Shown here: positions 1-5,169 of the stretch, piece after piece
How positions within the stretch are numbered: the stretch's first letter is position 1
Layout of the letters: every line of letters begins with the position of its first letter
DNA from: an uncultured Oscillospiraceae bacterium
GTDB lineage: Bacteria; Bacillota_A; Clostridia; Oscillospirales; Oscillospiraceae
Assembly (NCBI GenBank): GCA_934667865.1
Contig: CAKUMR010000071.1
Coordinates: forward strand, 1 to 6,286
Length of the DNA stretch: 6,286 nucleotides
Reading direction: 5' to 3'
The notes under the pieces: generated by a model
Told to the model about the DNA's origin: nothing
The model's input: the letters and a program-made list of their open reading frames with translations, nothing else
Database searches by the model: none
Translations under genes and position numbers: made by a program

Positions 1-554
1 CCCTCATAGGTGTAAGCCTTCAGTGTATCTATGCCGAGATCTGGCACGAGCATCCGGTTTTTCCCCGGTACGAAGATCGTACTGTGCGCGTGAGGCCCCT
101 TCTGACGCTGCGGATGGATGCTGCTTCCCTCGTGCTGAAACAGCGTATGCTCCCCGGTCAGGGAACCGTCGGCTCGCAGCGGGAAGATGGTTACGGAGCC
201 GCTGGCAAAGTTCGAAACGGAGAGAAATCTGCCGTTCGGCGCCAGCGCCACATGGCAAGGGTCCGTCCCGCCGGTGGACAGGGAGGCCGAAGCGCCTTCC
301 GGCGTGAGACAAAACAGCCCGCCGCCGAATACACCATCCAGCTCTTTCAGTTCATTGACGGCATAGAGCTTTTCTCGCTGTGGATTCAGGCAGAGATAGG
401 ATGGATTGCGGGCTGGCGCACAGGCGAGGGTTTCTATTTTGCCCTCCCCGGTCAGCTGGCAGGTATAAACGCCCTCGCCCTTGCCAAGGAAGACTTCACC
501 GGTTCCAAAGAGAATCGGTTCGGTATAGGTTCCGACATAAAAACGTTCTGTCAT
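1..554 (-). CDS. Lactonase, YbhE/Pgl-type beta-propeller family (3' end cut by window edge)
   Basis: The first 184 residues read without a stop from ATG at 554 to the left edge. Known members of this family (PF10282) are seven-bladed beta-propellers of about 330-350 aa that hydrolyse sugar lactones such as 6-phosphogluconolactone, so roughly half the protein is visible. Family hallmarks seen: YVGTYT at residues 6-11, GEGVYTCQL at 26-34, NPSYLCLNP at 50-58 followed by LYAVNEL, DPCHVALAPNGRFLSVSNF at 98-116 followed by SGSVTIFPL, and RQKGPHAHS at 150-158 followed by VPDLG at 170-174. The start is set by GAGG eight bases upstream, overlapping the stop of the preceding dehydrogenase gene, with only 10 bases between them. 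No signal peptide is seen, so it is probably cytoplasmic. In this operon it most likely opens a lactone made by one of the upstream dehydrogenases. The substrate, and whether it is phosphorylated, cannot be read from the sequence. Confidence 0.88.
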   Translation of the reverse strand, partial: MTERFYVGTYTEPILFGTGEVFLGKGEGVYTCQLTGEGKIETLACAPARNPSYLCLNPQREKLYAVNELKELDGVFGGGLFCLTPEGASASLSTGGTDPCHVALAPNGRFLSVSNFASGSVTIFPLRADGSLTGEHTLFQHEGSSIHPQRQKGPHAHSTIFVPGKNRMLVPDLGIDTLKAYTYE

Positions 555-562
555 CGGTTGTG

Positions 563-566
563 CCTC
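563..566 (-). promoter_or_regulatory. Ribosome binding site of the lactonase gene
   Basis: GAGG (566-563 on the minus strand) lies eight bases before ATG 554 and overlaps the TGA stop (567-565) of the upstream gene. This suggests coupled translation of the two genes. Confidence 0.65.
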
Positions 567-1512
567 ACTGCCGGTTCAGCTTTTCCAGCGTTTTGCAGGT
601 TTCAATGATGAATTCATCGCGGCGCTGCATTGCTTTTTGAATGTCGTGCTTACTCCAATCATAGAAGCCCCTGCCGGTTTTTGCGCCGAGGTCGCCGTTT
701 TCGACCATCTCCCGGATATATGCGCCTGCTTCCTTGCTGGCGCACAGACTGGGCAGGACCGTCTGCTGGACGGACAGACCGAGATCGGTGCCGATGGCAT
801 CAAGGTGCATCAGAGGCCCCCATACGGGGAAGCGCATGGCCATTCCGGCGGCGATGGCGGTGTCTACATCCTCCGCGCTTGCAAGGCCACTCTGTACGAT
901 ATCAATTGCCTCACGGATGATCGCCTGAAAGATGCGGTTGGCGAGCTGACCCGGAAGATCGCGGCGCACAAGCACCGGCGTTTTTTTCCAGCTTCGCAGC
1001 TCGACGAGCATTTTCTGCGCCATGACTTCTTCCGTCCGGTCGGACATTACGACCTCAACCAGCGGAACCAGATGCGCAGGCAGCCAGAAATGCGTTGTCA
1101 TCATGCGTTCTGCATGGGTGCAGCCGGCGCTGATGTCCGTAATGCGCAGGCCGCTGGTGTTGGAACAGATCGGGACCTCCGTGGGGAGCAGCTCGTCAAG
1201 CTGGCGGAAAAGCACCTGCTTGACTTCAAGCTTTTCGATGATTGCTTCAATTACGAGAAATGCGCGCGGCACGGCGGCATTCAGATCGCCGCAGGGCTCC
1301 AGAAGCGCGGCTGCCGCGGCGGCTTCCTCCTGCGTTGCCAGACCGTTCTCCTCGCGCAGACGGATGCAGGCAAGAGCCTTCTCGCGCCCGGCGGTCGCTC
1401 GCTCAAGGGAAGTGTCAACCAGGAGAGTCGGCCTGCCGGCTAGAGCGGCCATTGCTGCGATGCCGCTGCCCATCATACCTGCGCCGACAACCAGTACATG
1501 CGTTCTTTCCAT
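565..1512 (-). CDS. 3-hydroxyacyl-CoA dehydrogenase-family NAD-dependent oxidoreductase
   Basis: A 315-aa protein, a normal length for single-domain members of this family, which oxidise a 3-hydroxyl beside a carboxyl or thioester. The N-terminal Rossmann fold has GAGMMG at 10-15 and Asp33 at the end of beta-2, which favours NAD over NADP. Spacing matches the family's catalytic residues: Ser120 in SNTS, His141 in HFWLPAH, Glu153 in PLVEVV and Asn192 in LANR. The C-terminal domain ends with AKTGRGFYDWS. The usual HFFNP or HPxNP motif is HFWLP here, so the Asn is replaced by Leu. The family includes 3-hydroxybutyryl-CoA, L-carnitine and L-gulonate 3-dehydrogenases (lambda-crystallin type). Beside a sugar transporter and a lactonase, a sugar-acid substrate is likelier than an acyl-CoA, but that is inference. 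The frame stays open upstream to an ATG at 1593, but AGGAGG seven bases before ATG 1512 and the GAGMMG position fix the start. Confidence 0.9.
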   Translation of the reverse strand: MERTHVLVVGAGMMGSGIAAMAALAGRPTLLVDTSLERATAGREKALACIRLREENGLATQEEAAAAAALLEPCGDLNAAVPRAFLVIEAIIEKLEVKQVLFRQLDELLPTEVPICSNTSGLRITDISAGCTHAERMMTTHFWLPAHLVPLVEVVMSDRTEEVMAQKMLVELRSWKKTPVLVRRDLPGQLANRIFQAIIREAIDIVQSGLASAEDVDTAIAAGMAMRFPVWGPLMHLDAIGTDLGLSVQQTVLPSLCASKEAGAYIREMVENGDLGAKTGRGFYDWSKHDIQKAMQRRDEFIIETCKTLEKLNRQ

Positions 1513-1519
1513 TTTCAAT

Positions 1520-1525
1520 CCTCCT
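1520..1525 (-). promoter_or_regulatory. Ribosome binding site fixing the start at 1512
   Basis: A perfect AGGAGG seven bases before ATG 1512, immediately after the TGA stop (1528-1526) of the upstream dehydrogenase. It rules out the 27-residue N-terminal extension that the open frame would allow. Confidence 0.85.
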
Positions 1526-2611
1526 TCACGGATGGATGACGACTTTGATCGAGCCGTCCTTCTTGTGCTCAAAAAGATCGACCGCTTTTTCATATTCTTC
1601 CAGCGGGAAGGTGTGCGTCACGAGCGCCTCACCACGAATTGCGCCGGAAGAGAAAAAGTGAAAAACCTTGTCTGATACATTTGGATTCGCCTTGGAGCCG
1701 ACGATACGGATCTCGTTGAAGTTTACGATATTGAGCGGAACACACACCTCGTCCAGCTTGTAATTTGCAATAATTGCGACTGCACCGGCTTTGCGAACCA
1801 TGCGAACAGCTTTGGAAGGGGAATCCGGTGCGCCGGAGCACTCCATTACCTCATCGGCACCGATGCCGCCGGTCAGCTCCAGAACACGCTTCACGGGATC
1901 TTCTTTTTCAAAGTCAATGCAGACGTCCGCGCCCAATTCTCTGGCCTTTTCCAGCTTCGCACCGCGGCCGACAACGATGACCCGGCCTGCACCGAGCGCA
2001 CGGCATTCCATCATGGCGCACAGGCCAATGGGTCCGGGACCGATCACCACGACGGTGCCGCCCGGCGTGACGCCGGCCAATTCTACGCCGTGCAGCGCAA
2101 CGCCGGCGCAGTCGCACATGGAGGCAACATCATAGCTCACGTTGTCCGGAATGCGGTGCAGGCAGCTTGTCTTGTAGACATTATACTCTGCATTTGCGCC
2201 CTGCCAGTAGAAGCCATAGTGACGATGGCCGGTATCAAGGCCGCCGTCATGGCCGTCGCGGCCATAGTTCAGGCAGACGGTATAGTGCCCACGCTTGCAA
2301 TTGTCGCATTTGCCGCAGCCGGCGTGCGCTTCTCCCGCGACACGGTCGCCGACACGGAATTCTTCCACGCCCGCGCCAAGTGCGACCACTTCACCCGCCC
2401 ATTCATGCCCCATGACAAAGGGATAGTAGGGCGGCCAATTGGCAAAGGCATAATGTCCGTGGATCATTTTCGGATCGGAGCCGCAGATCGCGACGGAGCG
2501 GATGCGGCAGAGCACCTCTCCGGGACCTGGCTGGGGGACCGGCAGCTCGGCCAGCGCAAGATGGTCATATGCGGTCAGCGTCATCGCTTTCATGGTTTTT
2601 GGAATATCCAC
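1526..2611 (-). CDS. Zinc-dependent medium-chain dehydrogenase (sugar/polyol type), second of a tandem pair
   Basis: A 361-aa member of the medium-chain alcohol/threonine/sorbitol dehydrogenase superfamily, which oxidises a hydroxyl to a carbonyl. Catalytic zinc ligands are Cys43 (in CGSD), His69-Glu70 (in GHEW) and probably Cys168 (in CDCAG). The structural zinc lobe is complete with Cys99, Cys102, Cys105 and Cys113. The Rossmann motif is GPGPIG at 191-196. The residues after beta-2 are Gly215-Arg216 with no acidic residue, which may favour NADP. A Gly/His-rich stretch at about 117-134, including GHRHYGF, follows the structural zinc lobe. The start is GTG at 2611, with AGGAGG eight bases upstream; the next in-frame ATG (2593) is too far from that site. 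The gene lies 19 bases after the first dehydrogenase and 13 bases before the hydroxyacyl-CoA-type gene. Its probable role is oxidation of the imported sugar, polyol or derived aldonate. The exact substrate is unknown. Confidence 0.9.
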   Translation of the reverse strand: MDIPKTMKAMTLTAYDHLALAELPVPQPGPGEVLCRIRSVAICGSDPKMIHGHYAFANWPPYYPFVMGHEWAGEVVALGAGVEEFRVGDRVAGEAHAGCGKCDNCKRGHYTVCLNYGRDGHDGGLDTGHRHYGFYWQGANAEYNVYKTSCLHRIPDNVSYDVASMCDCAGVALHGVELAGVTPGGTVVVIGPGPIGLCAMMECRALGAGRVIVVGRGAKLEKARELGADVCIDFEKEDPVKRVLELTGGIGADEVMECSGAPDSPSKAVRMVRKAGAVAIIANYKLDEVCVPLNIVNFNEIRIVGSKANPNVSDKVFHFFSSGAIRGEALVTHTFPLEEYEKAVDLFEHKKDGSIKVVIHP

Positions 2612-2619
2612 TGAAAAAT

Positions 2620-2625
2620 CCTCCT
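2620..2625 (-). promoter_or_regulatory. Ribosome binding site supporting the GTG start at 2611
   Basis: AGGAGG eight bases before GTG 2611. Spacing to the alternative ATG at 2593 would be 26 bases, so GTG is the likely start. Confidence 0.8.
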
Positions 2626-2630
2626 GTCAG

Positions 2631-3659
2631 TCAATCGTCAAAAACAATGGCACTTCTGCCAAGTCCGCTGCACGCACGCAGCGCGGCGAGCGCATCGTTG
2701 ATCTGCTCCAGACGGTAAAAATCAGAAACATAGGGTGTCAGGGTGCCGTTTTCTACCAGTCGGATGCATTCCTGAAGCTCCTCGCGGGTCGAGCCGCGAA
2801 GACCGAGCACCTCCTTTTCCCGAAGGACAAGCTCCTGACAGTTGACACGGAAAGAGGGAGCACCATAGGCGAGTGCGATGATTTTTCCGCCGGGACGCAC
2901 ACAGCGCAGCAGCTCGTCTATGGTATCGGCATTGCCGACCAGATCGAAGATTACGTCGCACAGATCTCCGTTCGTCAGACGCATGAGCTCGTCGTACAGA
3001 TCCTGCTGCTTTGTATTGATGGCGGCGTGCGCGCCGAATTCCAGCGCTTTCTCCAGCTTCGCCTGTGTCCGCGCTGCGGCGTAGATTTCCGCGCCGCAGT
3101 GCCGGGCAATCTGGACTCCCTGCAAGCCCAGTGCCCCGGTGCCATAGAATAAAACCCGATCTCCCCCGGAAACCTTCCCCTGCGTTACAACGGCGTGATA
3201 CATACAAGCCACGGCATCCGGGATAATTGCGGCCTGCGCAAAGGGAATGCGGGAATCAATGGGGAGCAGATTTTCATATGGAACAACAGCATACTCTTCG
3301 TGGGAACCGTCGCGCTCAAAACCGATGCGCACGCGGTTCAGACAAAGATTCTTCCGACCTATTCTGCAAGGCCGGCAATGCCCGCAGGTGATATCAATGG
3401 CGCATACCACATGCTGCCCCGGGTAGAGCGCACCCTCGGGTACGCCCTCACCGAGACGGCAGACAACGCCTGCCATTTCATGCCCCGGCGTATAAGGCAG
3501 ACGGACGGTTGAGAGAAGGCCGTCCTGAATATGAACATCCGACACGCAAAGTCCGCTCGCTTTGACCTTTACCAGAGCTTCGCCCGCTCCGGGCGTTGGG
3601 ATAGGGCAGGATTCGATGGTCAGAGGCTCTCCAAACTGTCGCAAAACGGCTTTTTTCAT
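2631..3659 (-). CDS. Zinc-dependent medium-chain dehydrogenase, first of a tandem pair
   Basis: A 342-aa medium-chain dehydrogenase/reductase, the usual length for the family. The catalytic domain has Cys38 (in GLCVSD), His60-Glu61 (in GHEM) and Asp148 (in PDAVACMYH), where many relatives use Cys as third zinc ligand. The structural zinc is held by Cys92, Cys95, Cys98 and Cys106. The nucleotide-binding motif is GTGALG at 173-178. The beta-2 end reads AAAR (194-197) with no acidic residue, so NADP use is possible. It is clearly a different subfamily from its downstream neighbour, with a different third ligand and no Gly/His-rich insert, so the pair does not look like a recent duplication. ATG 3659 is chosen because MKKAVLRQFG matches the family N-terminus; an open-frame ATG at 3725 would overlap the permease gene. 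The ribosome site is weak. The substrate is probably a sugar, polyol or aldose, but the sequence does not name it. Confidence 0.9.
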   Translation of the reverse strand: MKKAVLRQFGEPLTIESCPIPTPGAGEALVKVKASGLCVSDVHIQDGLLSTVRLPYTPGHEMAGVVCRLGEGVPEGALYPGQHVVCAIDITCGHCRPCRIGRKNLCLNRVRIGFERDGSHEEYAVVPYENLLPIDSRIPFAQAAIIPDAVACMYHAVVTQGKVSGGDRVLFYGTGALGLQGVQIARHCGAEIYAAARTQAKLEKALEFGAHAAINTKQQDLYDELMRLTNGDLCDVIFDLVGNADTIDELLRCVRPGGKIIALAYGAPSFRVNCQELVLREKEVLGLRGSTREELQECIRLVENGTLTPYVSDFYRLEQINDALAALRACSGLGRSAIVFDD

Positions 3660-3666
3660 GGCTGCT

Positions 3667-3677
3667 TCCACGTCCTT
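3667..3677 (-). promoter_or_regulatory. Weak ribosome binding region before ATG 3659
   Basis: Two partial matches are present: GGA seven bases before the ATG and AAGGA thirteen bases before it. Neither equals the AGGAGG or GGAGGT of most neighbouring genes, so this gene may be translated less well or rely on coupling to the permease gene, whose stop is 22 bases upstream. Confidence 0.4.
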
Positions 3678-3681
3678 TTCC

Positions 3682-4722
3682 TCAGCGGCGCTTGATGTAC
3701 TTCTGCGTGTCCACGGCAATGGCAAATATGATGATCAAGCCCTTGATGATATACTGGACGTAGGAGTTGACGTTCATATAGACAAGACCGTAGCTGATGA
3801 CCTGGAAAATCAGAACGCCGGTGACGACACCGCTGATTTTACCGATGCCGCCGCGCATGGAGATACCGCCGACCACACAGGCTGCGATTGCGTCAAGCTC
3901 ATAGCCCTCGCCGAGATTGTTGGTGGCGCTGCCGGTGCGGCCTGCGTCGAGGAAGCCTGCAAAGGCGTAGGCAAGACCGGCGATGACATAGATCAGAAGC
4001 GTGACAACGCGGACGTTGACGCCGGAAACGATGGCAGCTTCGCGGTTGCCGCCGACGGCGAACATATTGCGTCCGAGGCGCGTGCGGTTCCACAGCACCC
4101 AGAACAGAACGGCGATGACGATTGCATAGAGAACAATATAGGGAACTCTGAGGCTTCCGAGATAGAAGGAGCCCTGTGCTACACTGGTGTAGCGGGGATC
4201 CAGACCGCCGATGGGAGAGGAGTTGTTCACGCCTTCAAAATAGAGGGACATACTGCCGTAAATGACCATCTGCATACCGAGAGAGGCAATGAAGGGGGCG
4301 ATACGCAGTGTAGAAACAAGGTAAGAATGTGCAACGCCGAAAATCACGCAGCAGGCAGCGGCGATCAGGAACGGCACGATCAGGGAAAGCTGCGGCATAT
4401 TGGAATAGATACGCAGCGAATAGGAGGGATCCTGAAGCAGGGAAGCGCAGATGATGCCGGCCATGCCGACGGCTTTGCCCGCGGATAGGTCGGTACCGCC
4501 CAGCACAAGGATGCCTGCCGCACCGAGCGCGATCACGAGCTTTGTGGCAGCCTGTTGCAAAATGTTGGTGATATTTCTCATGCTGAGGAAGCTCGGATCG
4601 AGCGCAACGATCACGATAATGATACAGAACAGCACCAGATAGATCGCATATTGCATAAAGAAGTTCTTTGCGGTTTTTTTCTGGCCGATGGGACTCGCGG
4701 CCGGGCTGAGATTTGATTTCAT
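3682..4722 (-). CDS. mglC: Sugar ABC transporter permease, MglC type
   Basis: A 346-aa polytopic membrane protein of the RbsC/MglC permease family (BPD_transp_2), which forms the inner-membrane channel for sugar uptake. Hydrophobic segments lie at about 25-41, 61-76, 84-96, 113-133, 142-160, 193-211, 238-257, 277-288, 296-312 and 321-337. The cytoplasmic coupling region VGGNREAAIVSGVN is at 223-236. The stretches GRTGSATNNLG (261-271) and YELDAIAACVVGG (274-286), and the C-terminus with QYIIKGLIIIFA then DTQKYIKRR, closely resemble remembered E. coli MglC. This points to the galactose/methyl-galactoside branch by homology, although the cargo may differ. ATG 4722 is preferred over the in-frame TTG 4731 because GGAGGT lies eight bases before the ATG and abuts that TTG. 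It should partner the upstream MglA-type ATPase. A 30-base gap separates it from the cupin gene. Confidence 0.93.
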   Translation of the reverse strand: MKSNLSPAASPIGQKKTAKNFFMQYAIYLVLFCIIIVIVALDPSFLSMRNITNILQQAATKLVIALGAAGILVLGGTDLSAGKAVGMAGIICASLLQDPSYSLRIYSNMPQLSLIVPFLIAAACCVIFGVAHSYLVSTLRIAPFIASLGMQMVIYGSMSLYFEGVNNSSPIGGLDPRYTSVAQGSFYLGSLRVPYIVLYAIVIAVLFWVLWNRTRLGRNMFAVGGNREAAIVSGVNVRVVTLLIYVIAGLAYAFAGFLDAGRTGSATNNLGEGYELDAIAACVVGGISMRGGIGKISGVVTGVLIFQVISYGLVYMNVNSYVQYIIKGLIIIFAIAVDTQKYIKRR

Positions 4723-4730
4723 ATTGTTCA

Positions 4731-4736
4731 ACCTCC
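4731..4736 (-). promoter_or_regulatory. Ribosome binding site fixing the permease start at 4722
   Basis: GGAGGT eight bases before ATG 4722. It overlaps the first base of the alternative in-frame TTG at 4731, which excludes that start. Confidence 0.8.
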
Positions 4737-4752
4737 AAAGACAGCGTCTGGA

Positions 4753-5154
4753 TTATTCATGGGAAAGCGCAGTTTCAATACAAAGATAGACCAGCGGTTC
4801 ATTGCCGGTGTTGCGGATTCCGTGAGAACCGCCACTGCGAATCAATGCCAGCGACCATGGCTTGACGGGGAAAACCCTGCCGCACAGTGTAACTTCTCCC
4901 TGACCGCTCACGATCAAATAGAATTGCTCATTTCCCTCGTGGGGATGTTCTCCGACAGAGCCGCCGACGGGAAGCGTTGTTTTATGGACATAGTGAAAAT
5001 TGGAATGATCTTCCGGATTGCGCGGCCCGATGACAGGCATTTTTTCCTCATCACCAAACAGGGTGACGTTCCAGATCGTTCCGTTCCCGCTCTCGCAGTT
5101 TGCAACCGGATAGGCCGGTGCATCTTCAATATTTCTGAATACAAATTTATCCAA
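4753..5154 (-). CDS. Small single-domain cupin protein
   Basis: A 133-aa protein with one cupin beta-barrel. Motif 1 appears as EHPHEGNEQFYLIVSG at 69-84, giving probable metal ligands His70, His72 and Glu76. Motif 2 is GGSHGIRN at 108-115, giving His111 and the conserved Asn115; the usual motif-2 proline is Arg106. All four metal ligands are present, so a metal-dependent enzyme is more likely than a purely sugar-binding cupin. Small cupins include sugar isomerases, epimerases and KdgF-type sugar-acid enzymes, but nothing here singles one out. The start is TTG 5154 with AGGAGG nine bases upstream. The open frame reaches ATG 5226, but that would overlap the ATPase gene by about 60 bases and precede the ribosome site. 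The gene sits between the ATPase and permease genes of one transporter, which implies co-expression with uptake. There is no signal peptide. Confidence 0.82.
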   Translation of the reverse strand: MDKFVFRNIEDAPAYPVANCESGNGTIWNVTLFGDEEKMPVIGPRNPEDHSNFHYVHKTTLPVGGSVGEHPHEGNEQFYLIVSGQGEVTLCGRVFPVKPWSLALIRSGGSHGIRNTGNEPLVYLCIETALSHE

Positions 5155-5163
5155 AACGATTAC

Positions 5164-5169
5164 CCTCCT
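5164..5169 (-). promoter_or_regulatory. Ribosome binding site supporting the TTG start of the cupin gene
   Basis: AGGAGG nine bases before TTG 5154, overlapping the TAG stop (5170-5168) of the ATPase gene. No ATG or GTG lies at a suitable distance, so TTG is the best start. Confidence 0.75.

Noticed and set aside
4..312. Minus-strand open frame of 102 codons at the left edge
   Set aside because: It is out of frame with the lactonase, which reads through the same bases with strong family motifs. The product is Arg/Ala-rich and unrecognisable.
637..1443. Plus-strand open frame (268 codons) opposite the hydroxyacyl-CoA-type gene
   Set aside because: It is fully antisense to a gene with complete catalytic motifs and shows no recognisable domain. 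It is explained by GC-rich third codon positions.
1513..1593. N-terminal extension of the hydroxyacyl-CoA-type protein to an ATG at 1593
   Set aside because: It would overlap the upstream dehydrogenase gene by 68 bases, and the added residues are basic and unlike the family. The AGGAGG before 1512 sets the start.
3660..3725. N-terminal extension of the first zinc dehydrogenase to an ATG at 3725
   Set aside because: It would overlap the end of the permease gene and add 22 residues with no family match.
3562..4488. Long plus-strand open frame (308 codons) opposite the permease gene
   Set aside because: It lies opposite the permease and the start of the first dehydrogenase, begins with TTG, and its product is an Asp/Ala/Gly-rich composition typical of an antisense shadow. 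The minus-strand frames have clear family motifs.
4739..4749. Small inverted repeat (AGAC-GCT-GTCT) in the gap between the cupin and permease genes
   Set aside because: The stem is only four base pairs with a three-base loop and no T-run. It is too weak for a terminator and expected by chance.
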